Notes: a model not told the origin generated them from the sequence alone. DNA of 64,000 bases from Persephonella sp964519345 (GCA_964519345.1 CAZFKX010000023.1:1-64000); one strand, 5' to 3'. Shown: positions 15,812 through 25,331, counted from the stretch's first letter. Program-made: numbers and translations.

Positions 15812-15825
15812 TGAATAATTATTCA
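15812..15825. promoter_or_regulatory. Palindrome TGAATAATTATTCA before hypC
   Basis: A perfect 14-base palindrome 17 bases upstream of the hypC ATG. It shares TGAAT/ATTCA half-sites with the palindromes before hypE and before the DapF-family gene, but has four extra central bases. ArsR/SmtB-type operators have related TGAA-n-TTCA halves. Confidence 0.5.
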
Positions 15826-15860
15826 GTTAATATAAAGAATAATAAAATAATCTTTAAAGG

Positions 15861-16691
15861 TCAATCAAAACTTCCAGTATGAATTACTGGAGTTAAATCT
15901 TTAAATTTCTCAAATTCTGGAAAAATATAGGAACTGTAAAGGAGGTGCTGATTTATATATGCAAACAGTTTTGCGGTTGCAAGTACATCTTCCGAACAGT
16001 ATGCACCTATTTTCTTTAAATCTCTCCTTAAAAACATTTGTGAAACTCCCTTCCCTGTACCCTCTTGCTTAACTGGTATGCCACATAAATAACAGAGATT
16101 TTTTAATGATATCTTTCTTCCAAAGATATCTTCAGGGATATCTATATGAAACCTTGTGTATCTGTAACTATACTTTGGAAATTCTTTCTCCCATGTATCA
16201 AATCTATCAAGATGGATACTTACAAATTTTCTCAACCCTTCTTCAAAGAATGGGATATGTTTTAAAGTTCTTACTATTATTGTTGGTATATCAAAACCCT
16301 TGCCATTAATGGAGATAAGCACAGGAAATCTCGATATATGAGATTTAACCTTTCCGTCATTTGGATCTTTTTCCTGGACAAAATCAAAAGATTCCTTATA
16401 TTTAATCCAGAAAAATTTCAAAGCTTCTTTTTCGTTTTCTGTAGATACAGTTTCAAAACAAATAATATCTCTATTCTTTACTATCATAGTCCCTACGGAA
16501 ACTACTCTATGGAATGGTATAGGAAGAAAATCTCCATCCTGATCTATTTTTATCTCTTTTTCATCTGCTATGCTTTCAAACATACTCTCATCTTTTACAG
16601 TTTCTATATCAAAAATGAAAAAATTTTGGAATTTTTCAAAACTGTCTTTCCTCTTTTTTCTTATCATATCCCAGTTCCAGTTGATGAACAT
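15861..16691 (-). CDS. Predicted 3'-5' exonuclease, PolB-like
   Basis: A 276-residue DnaQ/RNase D-fold nuclease of the PolB-like exonuclease family (PF10108). Acidic motifs are visible: ExoI FFIFDIETVKD, ExoII in ISINGKGFDIPTI and ExoIII YCSEDVLATAKLF. It has no polymerase domain, as usual for the family, and is thought to act in DNA repair or RNA trimming. It stands 54 bases after the hypC palindrome on the same strand and is divergent from menG. TTAGGAG overlaps the start region. Confidence 0.82.
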   Translation of the reverse strand: MFINWNWDMIRKKRKDSFEKFQNFFIFDIETVKDESMFESIADEKEIKIDQDGDFLPIPFHRVVSVGTMIVKNRDIICFETVSTENEKEALKFFWIKYKESFDFVQEKDPNDGKVKSHISRFPVLISINGKGFDIPTIIVRTLKHIPFFEEGLRKFVSIHLDRFDTWEKEFPKYSYRYTRFHIDIPEDIFGRKISLKNLCYLCGIPVKQEGTGKGVSQMFLRRDLKKIGAYCSEDVLATAKLFAYINQHLLYSSYIFPEFEKFKDLTPVIHTGSFD

Positions 16692-16738
16692 CTCCTAACC
16701 TCTTTTTTACTTTTTAATAATAGATCTTAAACCACAGG

Positions 16739-16766
16739 TTGTCATAACTTTTTAATTATTTAATTA
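16739..16766 (+). promoter_or_regulatory. Promoter of menG, implying a leaderless mRNA
   Basis: TTGTCA (16739-16744), 16 bases, TAATTA (16761-16766). The -10 ends nine bases before ATG 16775, so the transcript would start at or next to the start codon. No ribosome site is present. Confidence 0.45.
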
Positions 16767-16774
16767 TTAATATT

Positions 16775-17470
16775 ATGGGGGAAAGAAAAGAGATCTCACA
16801 ACTTTTTAACAGAATATCAGACAGGTATGAGCTTGTTAATCATATCTTGAGTTTTGGACTGGATATAATATGGAGGAAAAAAGCCTGCAGAAAGGTATAT
16901 GAATTAAATGGCGACAAAAAGGTAAATATATTCCTTGATATCGCCACAGGAACCGGAGAGATAATAAAACACTGCAGAAACTCTATCACAGAAAGATTTG
17001 TCGGTCTTGATCCAGCCATTAAAATGCTTGAATTTGCTAAAAAAACTGTAGATAATGCTTTTCTTATAAATGCTGCTGCTGAGGATATACCCCTCAAAGA
17101 TAACAGTGCAGATATAATATTTGTGTCTTTTGGTGTAAGAAATTTGGAAGACAGGAAAAAAGCCTTCTCTGAATTTAATAGGGTTTTAAAAAAGGGAAGC
17201 TATCTTGTTATCTTAGAATTTATTCATAGAGAAGACGGCGGATTTTTTTATAAACTTTCACATCTTTACATTCAGAAAATACTTCCCTTTATAGGAGGTA
17301 TTATCACCGGTGATTTTAAAGCTTACAGATATCTCGCTTACTCCATAGACCATTTTATAACGGCAGGCATGTTAAGAAAAGAGGTGGAAAATTTTGGTTT
17401 TAAGGTTGAGTACATAGAGAATTTTTTTCCTACAGTAAGCATTATAATAGGTAAAAATGAAAAAGATTAA
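16775..17470 (+). CDS. menG: Demethylmenaquinone methyltransferase MenG/UbiE
   Basis: The SAM-dependent enzyme adds the ring methyl group of menaquinone, the membrane electron carrier for hydrogen or sulfur oxidation. The 231-residue protein has the family N-terminus FNRISDRYELVNHILSFGLD, SAM motif LDIATGTGEI (47-57), and SFGVRNLEDRKKAFSEFNRV typical of UbiE/COQ5. It overlaps the downstream SagB-type gene by 14 bp, so the two form an operon. Ubiquinone versus menaquinone use cannot be read from the protein; menaquinone is inferred from the likely lineage. Confidence 0.92.
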   Translation: MGERKEISQLFNRISDRYELVNHILSFGLDIIWRKKACRKVYELNGDKKVNIFLDIATGTGEIIKHCRNSITERFVGLDPAIKMLEFAKKTVDNAFLINAAAEDIPLKDNSADIIFVSFGVRNLEDRKKAFSEFNRVLKKGSYLVILEFIHREDGGFFYKLSHLYIQKILPFIGGIITGDFKAYRYLAYSIDHFITAGMLRKEVENFGFKVEYIENFFPTVSIIIGKNEKD

Positions 17471-18056
17471 ACTTCCAGAGGTTTCTCTATCCGGAAATAT
17501 ACCTATTGAAAAGGCTCTTTTTAAGAGGAGATCCCATAGATCTTTTAGAAAATCACCCTTGACAGCTAAAGAGATTTCACAGCTTTTATGGGCTGGTCAG
17601 GGAGTTACAGGAGAAGAAGGTCTAAGAACATCTCCTTCTGCAGGAGCCCTTTATCCTATCGAGTTGTATCTTGCTGCAGGTAATATCAATGATATACCGC
17701 AGGGCGTGTACAGATATGATCCTTTTACCCACAGCATTATATCAGTTTTAGAAAAGGATGTTAGAAATCTCCTTTACGAGGCATGTTTATATCAGGAATA
17801 CGTTCTTAACGCACCTGCAAACATTGTGATAACAGCAGAGTTTGAAAGAACAACTGTAAAATACGGAGATAGGGGCGTCAGATATGTGTATATGGAAGCC
17901 GGTCATGTGGCACAGAATATATATCTTCAGACTGTATCTTTGGGTCTTGGAACAGTATCAATAGGTGCTTTTTACGACAGTCTTGTAAAAAGAATATTAA
18001 GTATATCTTACGAACCCATCTATATAATGCCTATTGGAAAGATAATTCTTTTTTAA
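17457..18056 (+). CDS. SagB-type/nitroreductase-family flavoprotein
   Basis: A 199-residue FMN oxidoreductase of the nitroreductase fold, SagB/ThcOx subgroup: FKRRSHRSF (FMN phosphate contact), LLWAGQGVTG, RTSPSAGALYPIELYL and YMEAGHVAQNIYLQ are characteristic. SagB relatives oxidise azolines in peptide toxins, but stand-alone versions like this occur widely with unknown substrates, and no cyclodehydratase or precursor peptide lies nearby. Coupling with menG hints at quinone or other redox metabolism, which is inference. Confidence 0.85.
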   Translation: MKKIKLPEVSLSGNIPIEKALFKRRSHRSFRKSPLTAKEISQLLWAGQGVTGEEGLRTSPSAGALYPIELYLAAGNINDIPQGVYRYDPFTHSIISVLEKDVRNLLYEACLYQEYVLNAPANIVITAEFERTTVKYGDRGVRYVYMEAGHVAQNIYLQTVSLGLGTVSIGAFYDSLVKRILSISYEPIYIMPIGKIILF

Positions 18057-19330
18057 ATATTTTCCTCCAGATATCTTTCAACAGCTTTTAAAAGATTTTC
18101 CTTCCCGTAAATAGTAAGTTCCTTTTTTACCTCTTCAGCTGTTTCATAGGCTTCTTTCTTATATCCTAAAAAGTTTAAAATCCTGAATAGCGGAATTTTT
18201 AAAATATAAAACTTTTCCTTTTTCCTTTCAATTTCTTCTTTTAATTTATTAAGTTTTTTTTCGTCTCCAGCATATTTTTCTACAAGGAAGTTGTAAAAAA
18301 GATATAGTACCCTTTCTTTTTTTTCTGAAGAAAGATTGTTAAACGAGATATCTATGTCCGATCTTAGATTTTCAATCTCCATTTCATTTATATATTCTTC
18401 TTTATAAAGGTTAATAATCCTGATTGTCAGCTTATGATCTCTGGTTAATATCTCAGGAAATATTTCAGATATTTCAATGTAGTAATTTTCAAATCCTGAA
18501 ATATAGATATTTGTCAAAAACTCATTCAGATATCTTTTTAAATGATCATTCAGCAACAAATCTTTTTTTTCTGGTTCTTTTTCCAAATACTTAGACAGTT
18601 CAACAAGTTCGTTTTTAAGTTTTTTTATATAAAAATCTATATCAATTGTAGGTTTAATTATAGAATCTTTTAAAGATAAATAAAGTCCAGTTAGATTAAT
18701 AATATTGATTATATTATTGTTTTCAGGAAATTTTAGTATCCTTTTTTTAAAGAGTATATCCCTAATCTCTATATCCTTTATAATATAACCTACAGCCTTT
18801 TCATAATCATCAATTACTGTAATATAAAATGAAAATATAAACTGATTGAAATAAGTAGCCAACAGATAGATTTCTTTTGAAAGATAACCGAATCTATTTA
18901 AAAATCTATACATATCTTTTAAAAACTTTACAAGATAATCTGTAAAAAAATAAATATCATTTTTATACAGTAAAAAATTTAAAGCCCTAACATACGTTTC
19001 TTTTCTTATAAGAAAATGCTCAAGAATGTCGCCGTTGTACTTTTCAAATACTCTGTTTGCAAGGAAAATACCAAGATCATACTCTTTTTCAGCCTCAAGA
19101 AGATCAAATATATGTTCTATAGCTCTATTATTAATATCTAAAAGTAAAGTAGTTAGCAGACTGTTTGCTATTTTGAGTTTCTCTGTACCGTATTCAAGTA
19201 AGATTCTATCATACTTATTCTCATCAAACTGAAATATATTGTTTATCTGCTTATACTCATCCAAATATAGACTTAAATTTTTTATCTCTATCTCTAAATC
19301 ATACTTAAAACCTGTTAGATAAAAATTCAT
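18053..19330 (-). CDS. Large helical protein of unknown function
   Basis: I do not recognise this 425-residue protein. It is predicted to be almost all helical, rich in Leu, Ile, Lys, Glu, Tyr and Asn, with no signal peptide or membrane span, and looks like an alpha-solenoid or scaffold. It follows the PilZ gene by 64 bases on the same strand, so it may be the third gene of a c-di-GMP operon. Its 3' end overlaps the convergent SagB-type gene by 4 bp. Asn and Tyr content is higher than in neighbours. Confidence 0.65.
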   Translation of the reverse strand: MNFYLTGFKYDLEIEIKNLSLYLDEYKQINNIFQFDENKYDRILLEYGTEKLKIANSLLTTLLLDINNRAIEHIFDLLEAEKEYDLGIFLANRVFEKYNGDILEHFLIRKETYVRALNFLLYKNDIYFFTDYLVKFLKDMYRFLNRFGYLSKEIYLLATYFNQFIFSFYITVIDDYEKAVGYIIKDIEIRDILFKKRILKFPENNNIINIINLTGLYLSLKDSIIKPTIDIDFYIKKLKNELVELSKYLEKEPEKKDLLLNDHLKRYLNEFLTNIYISGFENYYIEISEIFPEILTRDHKLTIRIINLYKEEYINEMEIENLRSDIDISFNNLSSEKKERVLYLFYNFLVEKYAGDEKKLNKLKEEIERKKEKFYILKIPLFRILNFLGYKKEAYETAEEVKKELTIYGKENLLKAVERYLEENI

Positions 19331-19394
19331 ATCTATTCCTGAGATTTTTAAGATTATTTTAATATATAGAAGATAAATAACTACCTGAAAAATA

Positions 19395-20483
19395 TCATAA
19401 TTCCCTGAGTTTTTTCAGTATCTCAAACTGTCTTTTCATGACAAACTCCCCTATTATATCCTCATGCTTAACAGAAAGATCAGTAAACTGAATCCCTATC
19501 CTGTACATATCCTCAAGCTGTGTTATATACTTTATCTCTCCTTTAACATCAAAATCTTTATTGTTAAGTATAAAAGATATACTTAGTTTATCTCCCACAT
19601 GAAGATCATCTATCATAACAGTAAAAATACCTATTCCACCTACAGAAATATCATCTATAAATCCTTCAATCGTTTCTGTATCCTTCTGAAGCGTTATCAG
19701 GATTTTATCTTTAAGGCGTACCCTAACAAATTTCCTCTTTTCCTGAGGAATCTCTGAAAATCTAAAGTCTGTTAATGTTAATATTCCGTGCTGATAATTT
19801 ATTTCCTTTATCAATGCTTTAATAGGTTTAGACAGATCTCCTATCTTCATAAAAACAAAATGCTCTGGTTCAAATATCTTAAAAATACAGTGTTTAACGT
19901 TAAAAACAGCTTCTTTATCATTTATCGTTCTGAGTTTACCCTTACATATAACTGGAACTTCATAAAAGTAGTCTATTATTGATACTCTGTCAGGGGATGT
20001 TTCCATAAGGAGTATTATCTCATTCTCCTCAACTTCCTGTTTTTCTTTTTTAATCTTTTCTATTGTATTCTCAAGTGAATTTATATAATCCATATTAGCC
20101 TTTTCAATACTCTGTATATATAGATCTATAAGGGATATAAACGTTTTAACAGGATTGATATCATCGCTTTTTTCAATTAAGTGATCTATAAAATCTTTTA
20201 TCATTACCATAAAAAGCTTTGAAAGAACAGACTTTATCTCTGTTTTTGTCTGGTACATCTTAAGCGATAGATGGTAAAGCTCTTTCTCAGGTTGCTTTTT
20301 TATTATAAAAATTGTTCTGTATATATCGCTTCCTAACTTTTTTAATGCTGATTCAGGAATTTTAAGTTTGATATTTTCCTTCATAAGATCAGCAAAGTTC
20401 TGTGCAAATATATTCTGATATCTATCAAAAAATACTTTCTCATCAGAAAGTTTATTCCATAGATCTTTGACCTTTCCTTCCAT
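19395..20483 (-). CDS. PilZ-domain c-di-GMP receptor
   Basis: A 362-residue protein. Residues 1 to about 150 are helical; about 155-245 look like a PilZN/YcgR-type beta domain; a PilZ domain follows with both c-di-GMP motifs intact: RxxxR at Arg250-Arg254 and DxSxxG at Asp278-Gly283. It should bind c-di-GMP and pass the signal to a partner such as a motor or pilus. It overlaps the upstream GGDEF-EAL gene by one base, so messenger turnover and reading are made together. The partner cannot be named from the sequence. Confidence 0.85.
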   Translation of the reverse strand: MEGKVKDLWNKLSDEKVFFDRYQNIFAQNFADLMKENIKLKIPESALKKLGSDIYRTIFIIKKQPEKELYHLSLKMYQTKTEIKSVLSKLFMVMIKDFIDHLIEKSDDINPVKTFISLIDLYIQSIEKANMDYINSLENTIEKIKKEKQEVEENEIILLMETSPDRVSIIDYFYEVPVICKGKLRTINDKEAVFNVKHCIFKIFEPEHFVFMKIGDLSKPIKALIKEINYQHGILTLTDFRFSEIPQEKRKFVRVRLKDKILITLQKDTETIEGFIDDISVGGIGIFTVMIDDLHVGDKLSISFILNNKDFDVKGEIKYITQLEDMYRIGIQFTDLSVKHEDIIGEFVMKRQFEILKKLREL

Positions 20484-22477
20484 TAAATTAGATCCGCCAT
20501 TAGATTTTTTATCTCAGATGGTTTGTAGAAGTAGTATCCCTGACCGTATTCTACCTTTATACCCTTAAGTTTATCTGCAATAATTTTATTTTCAACAAAT
20601 TCTGCTATTGTTTCAAGACCCAATGTTTTTGCAAAAGAGACTATAGTTTCCACAGGTTTTATATCTTTATCAGATTTGTCAATATTCTTTATAAGTGAAC
20701 CGTCTATCTTTAGATATCTAATAGCATCTATCTCAGAAAGATCGTAAACAGTTCTAACAGAAGAATATCCTGTTCCAAAATCATCAACAGCAAAAATAAA
20801 TTTTTGTTCTTTCCTCAAAAATTTTACAAGCTCTGTATTTTCAAGAAAAGATTGTTCGGTAAGTTCAATTATTGTTTCTATTCCTTCCTTCTTCATTTTT
20901 CCTATCTTTTCAACAAGCTCTTTAACAAATTCAGGTGATGATATAGAGTCTGCACTGACATTTATAAAAATTGTATCAGTTATCTTTCTTATATATTTTC
21001 TATACTCGTAAACTTTCCTTAATACGGAAAGATCAAGCTCCTTTATAAGGTTCATATCATATATAAGATCTATAAATGCTCCCGCAGGAATATAGCTGTC
21101 TCCCTGATTTATTCTTGCCAATGCTTCAAGATGATTTACCTTACCTGACGAAAGAGAAACAATAGGCTGAAAAAAAACATCTATTCTGTGTTCTTTAAAT
21201 GCCCTTTCAATAACAGATACATTTTTGAAAACAGTATGTATCTCAGAAAAAAACTGTTCTTCTATCTGTTTTTTACTGAAGAATATAACCTCATCTGGTA
21301 TTTCTTTTGCCTTGTGTATAGCATGATTTAAGATCTTTCTCAGTTCTTTTTTATCAAGTATATCTCCGATCTCAAGTATAGCTATAGAGACTTTAAACTT
21401 GATATCTATACTGTTTTTAATAATGATACTCTCAAGACTTTTCTTCAAGAATCTTCCAAAGTTATGCGGATGCTGAAGTCTGTATCTATGAAGAATATAA
21501 AAATCTCCAGAGTATCCTTTAATAAAAATATTCTGGGTAAAATCAAGCATCTCCTGCAATATCCTTGTTACAGAATGGAGAACTTTATCTCCTGTCTCCG
21601 TTCCATAAAATTTATTTATTATCTTAAGGTTTCTAACATTTATTATTGTTATGTACGGCGTCTCTTCCTTTGTTTTATCAAGTATTGTTTTAAAAAAAAT
21701 ATCTTCTTTATTCATTTCAAACATGAAATTAACTGTATCTATATCATTTACAAGTCTGAAAACCTCTGCAAGAAAAGTTTTGTAAAGAAAGTATGCTTCT
21801 ATATATCTATTTGATTTTACGTAATATATAACACTTCTGGCAATATTATGTACAGATTTATGAACCTTTAATATCTGTTCATAAGTATCTCTATCAGGAC
21901 ATTTTACCTGAAAATCAAAACTGCTTATAACCTTATAAAGATCACACTTTTCAGGATTAAGTTCTGGAGGCTTTCCTGATTTTCCCTTTATATATTCCGA
22001 TACACTTATAGCCCATTCTAAGATATACCTTTTGTAATCTTTGTAGCGCCATATATCAAAGATCTGGTATTCCTTAATAAAGGACTCAACATTATAATGT
22101 AAATAACCCATTGCAAAACTATTTATACCTATATCAAAAAACGTATTCAAAAAAGGAACAAGCAGTTTATACTGATCGTCTTCAAATATCCTTTTGTAAA
22201 TCTCATTTTTAATATAGTTTAATCCAGCAACAACATTAACAAACGGCACTTCTTTTGATGCATGATGATATCCAAGCGAAAAAAAGAGATTTTTTATATC
22301 CCTATCATTTTCCTTTTTAAAAGCTTCTTTTAAAAAAATTTTTATCTTATCTGAAACTTCATCAACCACATCTTCAGAACTGAGAAATTCTGAGAGGTTT
22401 TTATCCTTTAGAATATCTTCTTTGTATTTGTCTATTATAGGCTCTATATAGTGTGAAAGATAAGAAAGGGATATCAT
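20483..22477 (-). CDS. Sensor protein with degenerate GGDEF and intact EAL domain
   Basis: A 664-residue cytoplasmic protein. Residues 1-140 resemble a sensor-globin-like helical domain (LGYHHASKEVPF at 68-79, with a possible haem His); 140-245 is a second helical domain with Cys178 and H206-x3-H210, reminiscent of CZB zinc modules. The GGDEF region (275-400) reads YSGDF at 322-326, so cyclase activity is unlikely. The EAL domain keeps EAL (451-453), Asn507, Glu538, DDFGTGYSS (565-573), Lys590, Glu626 and GQGYYF, so it should hydrolyse c-di-GMP. It is coupled to the PilZ gene. Sensor identity is tentative; EAL activity is well supported. Confidence 0.82.
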   Translation of the reverse strand: MISLSYLSHYIEPIIDKYKEDILKDKNLSEFLSSEDVVDEVSDKIKIFLKEAFKKENDRDIKNLFFSLGYHHASKEVPFVNVVAGLNYIKNEIYKRIFEDDQYKLLVPFLNTFFDIGINSFAMGYLHYNVESFIKEYQIFDIWRYKDYKRYILEWAISVSEYIKGKSGKPPELNPEKCDLYKVISSFDFQVKCPDRDTYEQILKVHKSVHNIARSVIYYVKSNRYIEAYFLYKTFLAEVFRLVNDIDTVNFMFEMNKEDIFFKTILDKTKEETPYITIINVRNLKIINKFYGTETGDKVLHSVTRILQEMLDFTQNIFIKGYSGDFYILHRYRLQHPHNFGRFLKKSLESIIIKNSIDIKFKVSIAILEIGDILDKKELRKILNHAIHKAKEIPDEVIFFSKKQIEEQFFSEIHTVFKNVSVIERAFKEHRIDVFFQPIVSLSSGKVNHLEALARINQGDSYIPAGAFIDLIYDMNLIKELDLSVLRKVYEYRKYIRKITDTIFINVSADSISSPEFVKELVEKIGKMKKEGIETIIELTEQSFLENTELVKFLRKEQKFIFAVDDFGTGYSSVRTVYDLSEIDAIRYLKIDGSLIKNIDKSDKDIKPVETIVSFAKTLGLETIAEFVENKIIADKLKGIKVEYGQGYYFYKPSEIKNLMADLI

Positions 22478-22589
22478 CTTTTCTCTCCATTTTTCTGTAA
22501 AAATACAGAATGCATCTACTAATAAATATGATAGATGTCATAATTTTGTAAATCTTTTATCTATATCTTGAGATGAAAGGAGAAATATT

Positions 22590-22823
22590 TTGAAGAAAAA
22601 GAAAACGTATGTGTTTGAAGAAGACACATTAAAAAAACTTGAAGAAATCAAAAGAAACACAGGAAAATCAGAGACCCAGATACTCAAAGAAGCTATTACT
22701 CTTTACATTAAGTTGCTTAACGATGATATGGAAGGAGTAAACAGCATCAAAGGTATCACTGAAAAACTTGAAAAGGTTGTTGACAGATTAGAAACTTTAC
22801 TGAAAAGGCTACTTGATAAATAG
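22590..22823 (+). CDS. Ribbon-helix-helix DNA-binding protein with coiled-coil tail
   Basis: A 77-residue protein: residues 5-50 match a ribbon-helix-helix fold (TYVFEEDTLKKLEEI then GKSETQILKEAITLYIKLL), and 55-77 form an amphipathic helix that could oligomerise. Start codon is TTG at 22590, eight bases after AAAGGAG. It is monocistronic with no toxin gene beside it, so a plain repressor is more likely than an antitoxin. Divergent transcription from the GGDEF-EAL gene suggests it could control that gene. Its 3' end overlaps the convergent peptidase by 15 bp. Confidence 0.78.
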   Translation: MKKKKTYVFEEDTLKKLEEIKRNTGKSETQILKEAITLYIKLLNDDMEGVNSIKGITEKLEKVVDRLETLLKRLLDK

Positions 22824-23888
22824 TTTTTCAAGTGGCGTTTTTGTTAACACTTCCGCGGTTTCTTTTCTACAAACCACAATATTTTCAAGTCTGACGCCAC
22901 CTTTTCCCGGTATATATATACCAGGTTCTATAGTAAATACAGTATTCTCCTGAAGTATCTCATCAGAATTTTTTGATATCCTTGGAGGTTCATGTATCTC
23001 AATACCAACACCATGTCCCGTTGAATGGATAAAGTAATTATCATAACCGTACTTTTTTATAACTTCCCTCGCCGTTAGATCCAGATCTTTCACCGATACT
23101 CCAGACTTAACCTTTTCAACAACAGCAAGATGAGCCTCTTTTACTATCTCATATATTTTTTCTATCTCAGAATCAATTTTGCCGAGGAAAAGTGTTCTTG
23201 TGAAGTCAGAACAGTAGCCTTTATACCTCATACCCATATCTATTAAAAGAGGAGCGTTCCAGATGATCTGAGAGTCTGACGTCTCGTAGTGAGGTATAGA
23301 GGAATGTTTTCCAGAAGCAACAATTGATGGAAAACTTTCCCCTGTTCCTTTCATCTGAAAGATGAGATCTATTATATTCCTTCTTAGATCAAGTTCTGTT
23401 TTGAAGTCTTTAATATTCTCAACTATTCTTGAAAAAATAATATCAGTTTTTTCGACAGCTTTTTTTATAATTCCTATCTCTTCTTCGGTTTTTATCATTC
23501 TGATATCATTTATGAATCCTTCATAACCAAGAAGAGCTTTCTTAAGATATTTATCCTGTACTAATTTTTTATAAAAGGATAACGTTACCTTATCCTCTTG
23601 AAATCCTATTTTTTTTCCACCAAGTTCTTTAAGTATCTCTTTAAGATGGTCAAGCTGTTTTTTGCCATTTTCACCGAGAAGAATGAGATTCCACCCTTTA
23701 AGTTTGTCTTTAGCAGATTCAAAATATCTTCCATCTGTGATAAAGAATTTATCCTTATCAGTTAACAAAACAAATCCGTTTGTTGAGCTGAAATAAGTCA
23801 TATAAAATATATCAGCTGAATCTGTAAAGAAAAAAGAATCAATACCCTCTTCTTTAATTTTATTCTGTATCTTCTCAATATTTGGCAT
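22809..23888 (-). CDS. pepQ: Xaa-Pro aminopeptidase/dipeptidase (M24B)
   Basis: A 359-residue metallopeptidase that removes residues next to proline. The pita-bread fold's metal ligands are visible: Asp in LLIDMGMRY and CSDFTRTLFLG, His in HSTGHGVGIEIHE, Glu in FTIEPGIYIPG and GGVRLENIV. The N-terminal creatinase domain is present. ATG 23888 follows GAGGTAAAA; longer frames run into purF and are rejected. It starts seven bases after purF and is co-transcribed with it. PepP versus PepQ cannot be separated, so the symbol is provisional. Confidence 0.88.
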   Translation of the reverse strand: MPNIEKIQNKIKEEGIDSFFFTDSADIFYMTYFSSTNGFVLLTDKDKFFITDGRYFESAKDKLKGWNLILLGENGKKQLDHLKEILKELGGKKIGFQEDKVTLSFYKKLVQDKYLKKALLGYEGFINDIRMIKTEEEIGIIKKAVEKTDIIFSRIVENIKDFKTELDLRRNIIDLIFQMKGTGESFPSIVASGKHSSIPHYETSDSQIIWNAPLLIDMGMRYKGYCSDFTRTLFLGKIDSEIEKIYEIVKEAHLAVVEKVKSGVSVKDLDLTAREVIKKYGYDNYFIHSTGHGVGIEIHEPPRISKNSDEILQENTVFTIEPGIYIPGKGGVRLENIVVCRKETAEVLTKTPLEKLFIK

Positions 23889-23895
23889 TTTTACC

Positions 23896-25275
23896 TCAAA
23901 AAACAGGATAACTTCCTGTAAAACATGCAGTGCAAAAACCTTTCTGCCTGTACTTATTGGCAGCCCCAATCATGCCTTCAAGGGAAAGGTAGTAAAGGCT
24001 GTCAACGCCTATGTAATCCCTTATCTGATCAATACTCATATTTGCAGCTATAAGTTCTTCTTTTGTTGGTGTGTCAATCCCGTAGTAACAAGGACTTATA
24101 ACAGGAGGAGAACTAAGGAGAAAGTGTATCTCTTTTGCTCCAGCTTTTCTAAGCATATTTACTATCTTTTTGCTTGTAGTTCCCCTTACAAGCGAGTCGT
24201 CTATTACAACGAGTCTTTTTCCTTCTACAACCTGTCTTACAGGATTAAGTTTCAGCTTTACACTCAGATCCCTTATTTCCTGTGTAGGCTGTATAAAACT
24301 TCTCCCAACATAATGGTTTCTTATAAGTCCTATCTCAAGAGGAATTCCGCTCTCCTCAGAATACCCTTTTGCCGCTAAAAGACCCGAATCAAGAACAGGA
24401 ACAACATAATCTGCATTAAGTTTAAACTCCCTTGCAAGATTCCTCCCCATCTCTTTTCTAATCTCGTAAACCCAGTCCTGAAATATCATACTGTCAGGTC
24501 TTGCAAAATAAACAAACTCAAAAATACATTTTTTAGGATTTTCAGCATGATCAAGGGGAAAGTAAGATCTCATTCCTGAATCATCTATAACAAAAACCTC
24601 GCCAGGTTTTATATCTCTTAGATATTCAGCATCTACAATATCAAGCGCACACGTTTCTGAAGCTACAAAATAACTCCCAGATCTATTTTTACCAAGTACC
24701 AAAGGTCTGAAACCGTAAGGATCTCTCACAGCAATCAGCTGTTTTTCCCTTAAGATAAGAAGAGAATAAGCTCCTTTTACCTTGTTCATTGCCGAAAATA
24801 TTAAAGGCAAAAAATCCCTGTCATTTTCATGCAGCATTATATGTGAGGGGGGTGGCTCTTTTGCCTTTGCAATTAAATGTATAAAAACCTCTGTATCTGA
24901 TGTAGATCTGAATATAGCTCCGTTTTTCTCAAGATCATCCCTTATCTTATCCGCATTAACAAGATTTCCATTATGAGCTATAGCGAACGATCCACCGTAA
25001 AAATGAGCAAAGAACGGTTGTATATTTTTCGGATTTGATCCTCCAGCAGTAGAGTATCTTACATGACCTATACCTATGTCTCCTTTAAGCTCCTGAAGAT
25101 CATTTTCCTTAAGAGCCTTTGTAACAAGGCCTTCACCTGTTCTTAAGTTTATATCATAGCCATCTGAGACAGCTATACCTGCTGACTCCTGTCCTCTATG
25201 CTGAAGGGCATGAAGGCCAAGAAATGTCATATGAGAAGCAAGTGAATTATTAAAAACACCAAAAACTCCGCACAT
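23896..25275 (-). CDS. purF: Amidophosphoribosyltransferase PurF
   Basis: It makes phosphoribosylamine from PRPP and glutamine, the first committed step of purine synthesis. The 459-residue protein starts MCGVFGV, with Cys2 the glutaminase nucleophile, and has HALQHRGQESAG and the PRPP loop VVIDDSLVRGTTS. The four cysteines that hold a 4Fe-4S cluster in the Bacillus-type enzyme are present: KKCIFEF, ISPCYYG and FCTACFTG. There is no propeptide before Cys2, unlike the Bacillus enzyme. AGGAGC precedes the ATG. It heads an operon with the proline peptidase. Confidence 0.97.
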   Translation of the reverse strand: MCGVFGVFNNSLASHMTFLGLHALQHRGQESAGIAVSDGYDINLRTGEGLVTKALKENDLQELKGDIGIGHVRYSTAGGSNPKNIQPFFAHFYGGSFAIAHNGNLVNADKIRDDLEKNGAIFRSTSDTEVFIHLIAKAKEPPPSHIMLHENDRDFLPLIFSAMNKVKGAYSLLILREKQLIAVRDPYGFRPLVLGKNRSGSYFVASETCALDIVDAEYLRDIKPGEVFVIDDSGMRSYFPLDHAENPKKCIFEFVYFARPDSMIFQDWVYEIRKEMGRNLAREFKLNADYVVPVLDSGLLAAKGYSEESGIPLEIGLIRNHYVGRSFIQPTQEIRDLSVKLKLNPVRQVVEGKRLVVIDDSLVRGTTSKKIVNMLRKAGAKEIHFLLSSPPVISPCYYGIDTPTKEELIAANMSIDQIRDYIGVDSLYYLSLEGMIGAANKYRQKGFCTACFTGSYPVF

Positions 25276-25331
25276 AAAAACAGCTCCTAAAAAATTTTTC
25301 AGACAAATTAATATATCTCAAATCTATAAAA

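Noticed and set aside
17457..18056. SagB-type gene as part of a peptide natural-product cluster
   Set aside because: No cyclodehydratase, precursor peptide or transporter lies next to it; the neighbours are menG and a helical unknown.
22590..22823. Ribbon-helix-helix protein as an antitoxin
   Set aside because: There is no small toxin-like gene beside it on the same strand.
22809..23969. Proline peptidase frame extended into purF
   Set aside because: The extra N-terminus is the shadow of purF; ATG 23888 has a proper ribosome site.
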